Shown here one piece after another: positions 11,535 to 23,247 of a DNA stretch of 64,000 bases. The notes beneath the pieces were generated by a model that did no database searches, was not told where the DNA came from, and saw nothing but the letters and a program-made list of their open reading frames with translations. Source of the DNA: Rhododendron vialii (lineage: Eukaryota > Streptophyta > Magnoliopsida > Ericales > Ericaceae). The DNA is taken from positions 6,368,501 through 6,432,500 of the forward strand of contig NC_080564.1 in assembly GCF_030253575.1 (NCBI RefSeq). The letters are read 5' to 3'. Both the position numbers and the translations under genes were made by a program. The first letter of the stretch is position 1. The number at the start of each line of letters is the position of its first letter.

Positions 11535-14500
11535 CTAGGGTTTGAGAGCCAAGGCCAACCCAAACTTCGCAGACTTGTCAAGAGCTTTCGTGTCCACTTC
11601 CCCAGATAAGGTGAAAAGTGACTTTAGTCGCCACTCGTGCTGGATGAGGGCACTTGCCTTGCCGAAGTTGTTAACTCGTGCCTTCACAGTAGTCAATGGG
11701 TCCAATGAGTGTTGGGTGCCGACAGTGATGGTGTTCTCATTGGTGGAGAAGCTGTGGGACACCTCTCCCCCAACAGCTGTGTTGGTCAGGGGGCTCACTG
11801 TGTGGTAGTATGAAGCATTGAGAGTTTCGCCCTTGTCATTCCTGAATGAAGAAACACAAGCGCATTGCATTATGACGAGAAAACCCAACATAGAAAGTAC
11901 TGGCTGGGCACCAACTCAGGCACATACAACTAAAATTGAAAAAACGAAGGATGCAAATTATCATCCTGCCAAATAAACAACTCACAGGGTCAAAGAAGCA
12001 ATAAGGTCAGCGTTGGAGACGCTAAATCCAGCATTGCACTTGGTGAAGTTCCCAGTCTGGGAGTCAAAGGCGACATCTGTACCAAGTGCAACCACATTTG
12101 TTCCCACCACACCCGAGAAATTGACAATAGGGTTAGCTGTCAACCCCACACTTGTGCTTATCCCCGCATAGTCATGCAAGTATTGAACTTCAAACTATCA
12201 CAAATCACTTAGCAATCAGTAAAAATACCGCAATACCTCAAACCTAACCATGTAAACAGAATTAGACGTTACATAACAGAGTGAACAGATGGGCCGCACG
12301 AGGAACAATCCATTCGAAGCATTACATGCAGGGGTGATAAACAAGCCAAACGAGCCAAGCACGTGGTTGATCAAGCTTGGTTTGAAAACTTAACAAACTT
12401 CAAAAATATGTTCAAGCTTAGCTTGCTTATTAGACGAGCCGAGCTCAAACGAGCTTAATCAAGCCAAACACATGCCAATCCCGAGCAGCTTGAATTTTTT
12501 ATACTTCATAAGCTGAACGAGCCAAGAAGTAGTTTGTTTAAGCTTGGTTTGAAACTTAACAAGCTTCAAAAAACGTTCAAGCTTGGTTTGTTTACGAAAC
12601 AAACCGATCTTTAACATGCTTTTAACAAACGAGCTCAAACTCGAGTAGCTTGGTTAAATTACCAACCCTAATTACATGTGGAAACAGGAATGTGATTGAA
12701 CCAATTATAGTTCAAAATGTTTTCGTACAACGAACAATTATGAATTGCTTACCTTGCCAGATCTTTGATCAGGAATTTTGCAGCTAAAGATTGTCTTCAA
12801 TCCAGGAGCCGGCTCATCAACCGTGATAGTAGTAAAAAGCTGGTAAAACATCATTTTATAGATGGTCAAAGCCATGGCAAAGAAAATGGAACTAAATGTG
12901 GTTTTCAGTAATATTACAATACAAGTGCTTTGTAGCCTAAAATGGAAGGCATGAGAGAGAAACACTCACACCATCGCAAACAGAGTAAAAAAACCAGACA
13001 TACTCAAGCAAAAGGAAAACAAAATAGTTACTATATAGAGATAGCAGGTCAACATAATAATGCTCATGGGGCAAAGCCTATGATACAACTATAAGTCTAT
13101 AATCATCCATGAGTAGGTAAAGCATGGAGATAAGCAATCAAAATTTGCGTTCATGATCATGTCGTTTCTAAACAAGTCAAGCATGCATCCATTTACTTTA
13201 TCTAACTCATATGTTACGAAAGTCAATATAGTGAGAAAGATTGAATACAAGCAAACAGGTAAACAGATATACAGGAAACTATAAAATGTAACTCACATGG
13301 GAGTTTGAGTCCACTTTGATATCAGTGGTGACATTCTTGTTCTTCAACACGGTATTAACATCAGCAATAAATAGCTCACCTTTCTTCGTTCCCGATGCCG
13401 TAATGGCCTGAAATGACGAAAAAGCGATTACAAATCATAATATTTCTCAAACTAGATGGAAGCAGATATTGTCGAAACACATTAAATGATACAACAAAAT
13501 CAATGCAATTAATGATCCATTAAAACGCACATAAAGAAAAACAAAAATCCAAACCAGAGGAATGAGCAACTGTGTGCTAAACCTTCACACATAACAAGGA
13601 TTGCCATTTCATTATTCTGGAACATACTAACCATAATGGCTAATTATCCAGTAGATATACAAAGATAGCTCTTGCCTCTTGTGATTTACAGCATAAAAAA
13701 TTTTAGACCAGTTCTCGCAGAAGATAATCACGACACATTCCAATTTAGAATCCAAATGACAAGCCACATGACGAATTTCACAGAAAATTACTACTTAATG
13801 AAATCCTTGTACTAAGGCATTCTGGAACAGAACAAAAGGCATCGATTTTCAACATTGCTTCTTCCCTCATTGAATGTACTCCAAGTTGTTATTAAGCGAC
13901 AGCCTTGGAAAATGATTAAATCCACTTTGGGATCTCTAAATAAAATGAAGTTAGAATTTCTCACACGAAGCGCTTCCTGTCGGATTTTCAACCCTGATTC
14001 CGAAGACTTCAGATTTGAGTTTTTTTGGAGTTTGTTTATGGGTGATGCATAAGTAGCAACCTGCGCGAATGGTTTAACGACTTCCCTACTATCTCCGACA
14101 TGGACACAGTGAAATTGAATTCTCCATGAAGATGCAGAGTACCAAGAGGTAGACAAGTGTGCGAGCAGGATAGGTGAGTGAATGGATTGAAGCACATGAA
14201 GGAGACTAGAAAAGGAGAGGAAGGAGCTCTGACCTATATAGTAGTGTTTGTACAATTTGGCATTAAGTAATGATGAACCGAATCAAGTGATACAGTAAAA
14301 AGATTACACAGAGCCAAACAAGCTAAACCTACTAATGAAAATGAAAACGCTCCGAGTTCTCAGAGCTTTGTAAACCTGTGCAAACAATATTGTGCAAGTC
14401 ACTAAACAATATTGTGCAATAAACCATGCAATTTATTGCAAACTATTAGTCTATCAAAATTGGCTTATTCTAACTTATTCCAAGTTCCAACCAAATAACA

Positions 14501-15441
14501 AATAAAAATGATTAGCCATTAATAAACCTATTGCCTTTCAGGGAAACCCATAAGCACCAAAGTCATACTTATAAAGCAAAAATATTCCAATACCATTTTT
14601 ATCCTAATTATGTAATTGGTTTCTTCGAAACCATTAGCATCACATTCGCCTGAACTATCTAACTGTAACCTTAAAACCCATGGTACACCATTCTTTTTTT
14701 TTTTTGATAAGTCATGGGTATACACCATTCCACATGAATATAACCAGGAATAATAATAGACAACTCACAAATCTAGGAATCTGATTTCAAACTTGCTAAA
14801 ACATATAGCAAGAAGTAATCCCTTGCTAAACGTATCAGCTCAAACTGACAGTGTCACCTTTGTCACAAAATCCTTCAGTAGGGTGTCCGGCGCTTCGATC
14901 CTGCGCTCAATCTTCGCTCTGCGATCGCGCTCTTAATTCTCATTCTCGTGGATTTTAGCAGTTGGAAATATTTTTAAAAGACGCTTTTACACTCGCCCTC
15001 CCACACCATCCCCCCCCCTCCCCACACACACACACACACACACATTACGTGACTCGGAGTATCACGCAGATGAAATGGCACAGACTTGACTATAAATAAA
15101 AACAACAGTAGGTTCAACAAGTAAAAACTGATCTGAAAAGGAGGAAATAACTTACAACACCAGTTGGAGAGTAGGTCGTGAGGACGAACTTATGGTCGCA
15201 GTGGTAGTCCTTGTACAGAAGATCTAGCACAACGATTACACAAATCAAATGACCATAAACTCTTCATAACAAAACACTAGAACTCGATAGGAATCAATCA
15301 TCCAAGCAGATACAATATACATATTTACGATTTCGACATGCCACCAAATATACAATTGCGCAAGCGTATGCAGAGAGAGAGAGAGAGAGAACCCCGAGCT
15401 TTCTTGCCAATATCGGTGTACAGACCTGGACCCTTGGCCAT
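11535..15441 (-). CDS. VDAC: Mitochondrial outer membrane porin, voltage-dependent anion channel (VDAC)
   Basis: Six exons in reading order: 15393-15441, 15156-15223, 13297-13407, 12753-12839, 11986-12194 and 11535-11841, giving 276 residues, the usual plant VDAC length. It starts [20 protein letters not shown], the N-terminal helix of plant VDACs, then [23 protein letters not shown] and the eukaryotic porin end region. The protein forms a 19-strand beta barrel in the mitochondrial outer membrane for ATP/ADP and metabolite exchange. Exon 1 ends at a weak donor (G|GTTCTC) that runs straight into a CT microsatellite. Intron 4 (12,195-12,752) contains a 342-bp hAT-like insertion with intact target duplications. 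The CT-rich leader lies at about 15,477-15,494. The gene is convergent with HIR. Confidence 0.95.
12329..12670. mobile_element. hAT-like non-autonomous element in a VDAC intron
   Basis: Flanked by perfect 8-bp direct repeats ATTACATG (12,321-12,328 and 12,671-12,678). Ends are CAGGGGTGATAAAC and TACCAACCCTA. The interior is packed with AAGCTTGG, CAAGCTT and GAGCTC(A)AAC words in both orientations. 342 bp, no coding capacity. It sits between VDAC exons 4 and 5 and would be spliced out. Confidence 0.8.
15022..15043. repeat. (CA)n microsatellite in VDAC intron 2
   Basis: About ten CA dinucleotides following a C-rich run. Confidence 0.8.
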
Positions 15442-15495
15442 GGCTTACAGCAGAGAGAAAGAAAATGCACAGATTCTAGAGAGAGAGAGAGAGAG
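15369..15495 (-). promoter_or_regulatory. VDAC leader and intron 1 start with CT microsatellites
   Basis: On the coding strand, (CT)n runs lie at 15,477-15,494 (5' UTR, about 40 bp before the ATG) and at 15,373-15,391 (immediately after the exon 1 donor). Both are GA runs on the + strand. Confidence 0.6.
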
Positions 15496-18400
15496 ATGTG
15501 ATGCACCGAAGAGGTTAGATATAGGCCTACATATATACTAACCGAGAGCCCTAAAAGTATTTTTGTATTTTTTTTTTTTGAGCGGTTTGCTGTAGTATTT
15601 TTTTCGGAAAATATGGACCGTCGATCTGGCGGGATTTGGGTTGTAGTGCAATTTGGGCCGTCGATGAAGGTACGGAGGGCATCGGTAACTTCTTCCGCGA
15701 GGGTATTTTGGGAATACAGAGACACGTGTCTCGTCGTTTGGTCTGATATAATATAAACAATAGTAATAAAAAAAAATTCAAATATTGATTATTTCTTTTC
15801 TTTGGCGAAAAGAAATGGGGAGGTATATTGGCAAACAAGAAATCTTTTATTTTTATTATTTTTTATATATCTAACTGGGCCGGATCATACTTGATTTTAT
15901 ATATCCAAATAAACCACCCAAGGAATTCAAATAGTAACTTATTTCTCGGACCAAAGGATGATTCTGTTTTTTTTCATTATAATCCGTTGTCTGTGCTAAT
16001 TTACGCTAACATCGTCTAATAGCGAAATCTTGAAATTAATAATCGGACAAACCTCCAACAACTCCAAGGATTTTCTGTTGACGGTGAGAGCCGAACCTGC
16101 AACTATAAGAGACTTTACTTGCAGTCATGCTCCCACTCGACCAACCCCTTTCGTAATTAAGTCTCTTCTCATTTTTTATTTGTATTGTTCCGAAGTGTTT
16201 TGAATATAAAGACATGAGAATAGAATTCAATAGTTCTTGTTATTCTCACCAGATAATGTATGATTTGGTGCCAAGCATTTCGGTACATAGCTCAAATGTT
16301 CAAAACTTGACAAGTGACAACTACTCCCATTATCTCTCCTTAGAGTTTTTTCAATGCATTGCTACATGAAGTAACATGCATATAAACCGGTGAATCGTTT
16401 CTCGAAATGACGTCGTTTTTATCGAATCTCAATAGTCATAAGACTAAAAAAACTACCATCATTTGAAAGTTGTTTTCACGAAACGAGTTTCAACCGACCG
16501 GGTACAAATTGCAGGGACAAGAGGGCAGGGAAATGCGAATTTCATTGAAGTGATGATGCTCCAAACATGGTTTCGTTAATGTAAAAGAGAAAAAAACAAG
16601 ATTTGCATCATTTGAGCAACACTTACTACAACAGTTGAAACAATTTATTGCCAAATTCTAGCTTTCGTAACCCATTTAACTACTCCAACATTGGTGAATG
16701 GTGATACTCCTAGGTGTTGTGCACTTATTATCGGGCCAAACCCGGTTCTGTAATTTGAACCTTCTTTCTTGTCAGCTCGTTCAATCAGGATCCACGAAGA
16801 ATTTCAAGTTTATCGTATCTATGCGATCAAAACGCATTTGTCTTGAAAAAAACACAATAGCTAGAGTGATTTCAAAACTAAATGGTTACGGATGTCCGAT
16901 TATCCTAATTATTTTTTAAGTCGCCTTCCTCATGTCGAGTCAAAAAAGACAAACGATTCAGATATGAATCCAGAGTACGCCAAATTATGGAAGCACAACA
17001 CTGAACCTGACCCAGGGGAAAGTAGGAGAGAAGTAGAGAACTATGACTAACAGCAGCCAGATCCAAGCCTACAACCTCACTCGATTTGTGGGGGGAAAAA
17101 AGGCCTAATAAAGAAGCCCATACTGCTCATGTAACAGCCTCATAAAGGTCTGTATAAATAAGCTAGTAGTAATAAACACATCAGTTAAGAGTTCAGATCA
17201 TTTTCCAACAGTTTTAAAGAATACAAAAGTAATTGATGAGAGAGAGAATTCCCAGTTTTTTTTTTCAGTATTACCAAAGATAATTTTGCTTTGATCGAAT
17301 GAATCAAGTTGACATTTGCAATTTGCAGGAATGACACTCTAGCTAATTGACGATGTCAACAGCTTCAAATTTCAATGGGGTTTGGTGCCTTCAGATGTGA
17401 GAAGCTGTGGATTATGCTCTTAATCCAAGGTGGGTATAGACTCTTCCTAGCTCCGTGTTATTGTATCACACAGAATGTCTATTTGTTTTCCCGCTGACTA
17501 TTTCATCTTTGGGGGGAGAAATGATAATTGTCATTTTCTTCAATCCGTGGAGATTATCGTTGCTAGGTCTTGGTCGTGATATCACTTGATATACGTACGC
17601 GGAAAGAGGGACTGTATGTACCCACGAATTGGTTGTGGTTAAGCCATGATCGTCTTTTTCAGATAAAAAAAACTTAATGCTAATTAACGCCAAATTGGCG
17701 TAGACATTTTTTGATTCGATTTTTAAAAGTTTGGCTTTCCTAACCTGTTACGTACTTAACTTTTTGAAAAAAGTATATTGTATTAAATTAGTTGTAGTTA
17801 GCAGTTAAGCAGTGTTAATACTTGTGGGTATGGTATTTGGGTAGGTTAGTTATCCTATTTAGCAAGTAATGAGTTAGTAGGGGTTATGTTTTCTTGTATA
17901 TACACCATTTTGTGAATCAATGAAAAGGGAATTGAATGTTATTAGAAAGTCTTATATTTTGAAGAAGATGTCTGGTTCTCCTCAATCAGAGCCAATGAAG
18001 GTCTTCTCCTTCGAAATGGGACTCTTCTCTCCCCTCTTTTTTTTTTGTTACGAGAAAGTTCGTAACATAACCAGGCTTATGAATTGCTCAAAATGTAGTA
18101 TTATTATTTTTTATTTGTTTCAATTTTAAAACATATCACTCGAATTTTCAAATAGAAAGAGATAAACAATGGTTCACTGTAACCATGGTTGCTGAATCAA
18201 AACCCTTGCAACCTTTAATGAATGTCCCTTTATTGTCATTCCGAGGATCTGAATTTGTGGTTGCTAGGCGTTCGCGAAATTTTTTGACTGATTCTTTGCG
18301 TCGAGGGAAAAAAAACAAGGATAAAATTTAGGGTTCAATACAGTCATGAGTCAGGGGCATATCTCTAAAATGACAACTCTTTGACTTTTTTAATTCAAAC

Positions 18401-18790
18401 CCTTTCCAACTAATTTCACAATAACCTGACCATTTTATTGGCAATTGTAGTATTTCTCATGACCCTCTTAATTCGGACAAAGCCATGCAAGTCTAGCTGT
18501 AAAGAAGACAAATATAGGGATTCGAATCCTGTCTTTCCCCAATTCTCGTTTCGACTTCTTGTTTTAGACACTTCGCTGAAACTATTTAAACAGCTCTCTT
18601 GGACGTATAATCAAACAACTCGAGATTCTAATTCGTTGTGTCGCAACCCGATTCTGTGACACGAATATGTCCCTTGCCTAGGAATTGTTAGGTCGGCACC
18701 AAGGGGCTCGAGCTCGACCCTAAGCCATTTTGGGTTACCAAATTTACTCTACCCTGACAATTGAATTGGTAACGAAGGATACGAATCGAA
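15496..18790. other. Intergenic region without a recognised gene
   Basis: 3.3 kb of AT-rich DNA between the VDAC promoter and the first pectate lyase. Only short unrelated frames occur. A tRNA-derived SINE-like segment lies near 16,036-16,156. The part at 17,770-17,945 has low-complexity text that vaguely recalls an LTR edge but no paired repeat. The upstream regions of both neighbouring genes must lie here. Confidence 0.4.
16036..16156 (-). mobile_element. tRNA-derived SINE-like sequence
   Basis: On the minus strand an A-box-like word (TTGGTCGAGTGGGAG) is followed about 40 bases later by a B-box-like word (GCAGGTTCGGCTCTC), the internal Pol III promoter layout. The segment does not fold as an intact tRNA by eye, and an unrelated tail follows, so a SINE is more likely than a tRNA gene. 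Confidence 0.4.
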
Positions 18791-21700
18791 ATGGAGACAA
18801 CAAAACTCAATTGGTTCGCCTTGTTTTTCACCTTTGCTGCATTGCTTCCAACCCTGATGGCCAACATTGCTGATTTCGACGAGGTGTGGCAAAAGCGAGC
18901 TGAGGAAGCGAGGGAGGCCGCCCTCAAAGCCTACGTACCAGACCCTTCGGAAGTCACCGATACCTTAAACAAAGAAGTCCACAGGTACGCGATAAGACAT
19001 TGTTCTCCTTTCGCTAATTCCGTTTTATTTCTCAACACTGAACGAGTAATATCCAAGAATTGGCGATACGAAGCAATGATATAAGAAGAGAAAAACCCCG
19101 GTGACATGCATCGTTTTCTATTCTTCTTTAATTTTAAACCAACCATTTCATTTCCAAAAACGCGGCCGTCTAACGACATCATTCTGGATTGACTTTGAAA
19201 ACAAGAAATTTGTTCGTAAATTGGAATATAGTGTACCATATGTAGGAATTTACGCACATTTTGTTGTGCAGGACTCTGAGGAGCATCACATACATGAGCA
19301 ATGCCACTGCCTTAATTGAACATTTGACAAGCAACAACACCACCAGGAGGCACCTATTGGGTAAAAGAAGGTACACCGGTCCATGCTTGGCCACGAACCC
19401 AATCGACAGGTGCTGGAGGTGCCAACGCGACTGGCACCTCAACCGCAAGCGGCTAGCCGATTGCGCCCTTGGGTTCGGCTACAAGACCACTGGCGGCAAG
19501 GCCGGAAAACTCTATTGGGTGACCGACAATTCTGACGACAGCACGAACCCCAAACCCGGGACCCTCCGACACGCCGTGATTCAGAAGGAGCCGTTGTGGA
19601 TCGTTTTCAAGCAGAGCATGAATATTAGGCTGGCCCAGGAACTCATAATGCAGGTAAGGGCAGAGCAAAAGGTTTCTTTTGCCCATAAAAAAAAGGAATG
19701 ACTTCGGTGTTCCCGGTCATTTTGAGGACACCGTAATTTTTGACGTAACAAAACCATTATGAGTATAACCAAAATTTATTACAAGCATAACAAAACCATA
19801 GCAAGGCATAACCAAAACCATAGCAAGACATAACTTATTTGTTATGCCTTGGTTGGGTTTACTTACGCTTTGGTTGATTTTTTGGATATTCCTTAGATAT
19901 GCCTTATTTGGGTTCTGTTATGCTTGTAATTGATTTTAATTATACTCTTAATGGTAAAGTTATGCTAAAAATTACGGTGTTCCCAAATTGACCGGGGACA
20001 CCATAGTATCATCCAAAAAAAAATGGCAGCGCAACCTTATGGCAAATAGAGTCAATTAGCCCCGTTATGTTTTGAAAACTCTCACTTTTAACCCAATTGT
20101 ATTTTCAAATCGCCCCAGCTAAATTTTGATCATTGGCCCCCTAACGTGTTCAAAAATGATACTACTAACAATTCTTTATGGGATTCTAATATAGTACAAT
20201 TCTGAATATTATTTTTGCCAAAATTGAAATATTACCCCTCATTTTATTCCCCCTTTACATCAACTCCTTCATTGACTCACAATTTCATCCATATGTGTGA
20301 ATTTTCAACCTCTTTTTTTCTTTCTCCCTATAAGATCTTCCAACATGTCCGCTTATTTAAGTTGAACAGACATGTTATTTAAGTTGAACTTTTCACATTG
20401 TTGCCGGTCAGGGAAAAAAAAAAAAAAACTTTTCACTTTGTTGAATGAAAGTTCCGACGCTATGTAGGGGGACAAAACAATAGATGGGCGTGGGGCTTAC
20501 GTGACAATTGCAAATGGAGCCGGGATTACAATCCAATTTGTGAAGAATGTGATTATTCATAACATCAAGATTAAGAACATTATGGTTGGAAGTGGAGGAT
20601 ATGTTAGGGATGGTGTTGATCATTTGGGTATAAGAACACGGAGCGACGGTGATGGGATTTCCATATTCGGATCGTCCAATGTTTGGATTGATCATGTTTC
20701 CATGTCTAGGTGTATGGATGGGCTTGTTGATGCTATTGAGGGATCTACTGCTATCACCATTTCGAATAGTCACTTCGTCGATCATAATGAGGTACAAATA
20801 CCAAGTTTCGCGAATCTTTTTGGCTCATCTAGTGAATTATTAGTTGTTCGAAGGCTTAGAATTGCAATAGAGACATCACGCTTGATAAAATAAAATAAAA
20901 AGGATCTCAGTCGCCTCCATTTCGTTTTATTGAATAATGTAATAATACCTGTATTTTTTCCTTTACCTCAAGTTTCGTCCTTGTAGTCTTGTACTATAGA
21001 TTGGCTCAATTTTGACCCTGATTCTTTTGTGTCATTTTGGTCCAACCAACAACGGTCGATGGCCATATTTTTTCAAGAATGCATTTCGTGTCTGTGTGTG
21101 GTCCAAATTAAATGTTTTATAGTGGGATCAGAACCACATCAAATTTGAGCACACTCATTGTTTTTTTTGTTTTTTTTTTTGGTATGTGAATTTGGCATTG
21201 TTCTGTTAAATTAATTAAGGACAATGAAATTGTTGGCATTAATATCAAAGATGGTAAATTGGGTTGGCGCAGGTGATGCTATTCGGGGCACATGATTCAA
21301 GCTCAAACGACAAGAATATGCAAGTCACAGTTGCATTCAACCATTTTGGCAAGAGGCTAGTGCAGAGAATGCCCAGGTGCCGGTTGGGATTGTTCCACGT
21401 CGTCAACAACGATTACACTCATTGGGAAATGTATGCCATCGGAGGCAGTAGCAATCCTACCATCATTAGCCAGGGCAACCGCTTCATTGCCCCACCCAAC
21501 CCTAGGGCAAAAGAGGTATTAAAAAAAACGCTATGTCCATGTTCGTTCCCTTAATTTGGTTGTTATACAAATTCAGCATACATTTAAATGTTGTTGCAGA
21601 CAATATTGCCCTCTGAATTTGTGACAGAGAAATGAAAACAATCTATTGTTTTGCATCTGATATTGGAGTGAAGAAATATCGAGTGATGCAATTGCCCTCC

Positions 21701-22106
21701 CGTCTTCAAAAATCACACGTTTACCGACACTTTTTAAGAAGTTTCAACACGCACTACATAGTTATTAATGTACTTGTGTCGATATCTTATATGGAGTATA
21801 AGGGTAATAGGTATATTTTTTTCTAGGCAAGCAGGATCACTGGTAATTGTTTTTGTTTGTGGGATGGGATAGGTTACAAAGAGGGAGACTACTAAGGAAG
21901 TATGGCAGAATTGGACATGGAGATCAGAGGGAGACCTTATGATGAATGGAGCATTCTTTGTGGAATCTGGAGACCGGAATGGGGCTTATAAGGCCTTATC
22001 AAGATTTGAGAGCAAAGCCCGTACAAAAGCGCAGCCCGGGACCGCGGTCGCGATGATCACACGCTTTGCCGGCCCGCTTGCTTGCATCCCCAGAAGACCG
22101 TGTTAA
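18791..22106 (+). CDS. Pectate lyase, PL1 family, At59/Amb a 1-like (copy 1)
   Basis: Five exons: 18791-18984, 19272-19653, 20468-20791, 21273-21515 and 21873-22106, giving 458 residues. It begins with a signal peptide ([16 protein letters not shown]). The Pec_lyase_N region follows ([14 protein letters not shown]), then the parallel beta-helix catalytic domain. The calcium-site/vWiDH segment is [15 protein letters not shown] (263-277). The PL1 catalytic motif RxPxxR is R332-M-P-R-C-R337, followed by [16 protein letters not shown]. The enzyme cleaves de-esterified homogalacturonan in the cell wall by beta-elimination with Ca2+. The Amb a 1/At59 clade is typically pollen-expressed, so pollen expression is inferred. 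Intron 2 (19,654-20,467) carries a 307-bp MITE. Unlike its neighbour at 23,248 it lacks an intron at QK|EP and has one at MQ|GD. Confidence 0.93.
19701..20007. mobile_element. Foldback MITE inside pectate lyase 1 intron 2
   Basis: Inverted terminal arms of about 45 bp: the left begins ACTTCGGTGTTCCCGGTCA and the right arm, read on the other strand, begins ACTATGGTGTCCCCGGTCA. The interior has short repeats of CATAACCAAAACCATAGCAA and their inverse. Non-coding, 307 bp. Confidence 0.7.
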
Positions 22107-22360
22107 AATCTGAAGAATCTGTAACTCGTTGTTGATTCGAAGTGTAATTTTTACTACACTGTAAATGAGATGAGAATGTATTCAAGAAAATGAAGTTGAG
22201 CGGGCTAGCTAATGTATCAAATATGTTTTATTTTTGCCAACTCTGGTTTGTGAGTAAGCATACATCAACTATACCATTTTAATTTGTCATACAATGTAAT
22301 CCAAGTATTTTCATGTGACATTTTGTAAACTTTGTTGGTTTGAATAGCATTTCTCATACG

Positions 22361-22585
22361 TACATGACGTGGTGATAGTATGATATACGCAATTTTTCAC
22401 AGTCGAATCTTTGAGGTCATCATACTCTTGATAGGTTGATTTATAGTAGAAAATTGCCACGTGTCCTGAACTCGATACAACTCCCTCGACAGCTAAGAAT
22501 TTTGCCAAAATAAAGCGTAAACACATGCATGACGTGGTGATAGTATGACACACCCAATTTTTCACGGCCGAATCTTTGAGGTTCT
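22361..22585. repeat. Spaced direct duplication (about 65 bp) downstream of pectate lyase 1
   Basis: Two similar segments, about 22,361-22,424 and 22,522-22,585, share CATGACGTGGTGATAGTATG and CGAATCTTTGAGGT. A short tandem TTTCATATAGGAATG x2 follows at about 22,587-22,616. Confidence 0.65.
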
Positions 22586-23149
22586 GTTTCATATAGGAAT
22601 GTTTCATATAGGAATGATAGTCACCTTCATATTATCACAAATTTATAGCCTAGAGGGATGAAAAAAGAGTACAGAATGCACCAAAATACAATACATAAGA
22701 TAGCTACAAATGCAGTGCATGTGCTTTACAACGAAAATGATACTCCTATATACGTCGCCAAATTAATCATACTATTGTTATCCGTCACATAACGACATTG
22801 CCAATTTCTCTCACTCCCGTATTGCAATAAATACTCACACTTGATAAAAATAACGACCATTGCTTCACTATTGAATTTGGGTACATTTAAAAAGATGTTT
22901 GTCTATTGTAAATTGGTAATGACTTGGTCAATAAGGGTATATAACAATTTTGTCACCGTCAATTTCCTATTTTCACGCAAACTCCGCTCTATCCAACAAA
23001 ATATAGGGTCTCCCTCGTTTCCCGTCCGTCATGGCTTGTTTTAGAATCCTAGGAATAGTATTTCAACAAACCATTGCCAAGACAAGCTAATCACTTCATT
23101 TGAAACTCCCTTAAAGCCAGCATAATGTCTCTCTGAGAATTGAAGTGGG

Positions 23150-23240
23150 TCTGATACGGTTTGGTCTAGCAAGGTCCATGCCCGTATCGTATCAAGGTTC
23201 GAACCCTAGACCTTAAACCGTAGCCAGGCTCACTTCAATT
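23150..23240 (+). mobile_element. tRNA-like / SINE-like segment just upstream of pectate lyase 2
   Basis: A TTGGTCTAGCAAGG word resembling an A box lies about 40 bp before a B box (AAGGTTCGAACCCTA). It is immediately upstream of the start codon at 23,248, so it may lie in the 5' UTR or core promoter. No target duplication was seen. Confidence 0.3.
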
Positions 23241-23247
23241 TCTCAAG

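Noticed and set aside
17770-17945. Possible LTR edge with a TATATACACC word
   Set aside because: No partner repeat, primer-binding site or target duplication nearby, so it cannot be called.
18478-18545. Possible tRNA or SINE with a GGATTCGAATCC B-box
   Set aside because: No acceptable A box at the right distance and no cloverleaf.
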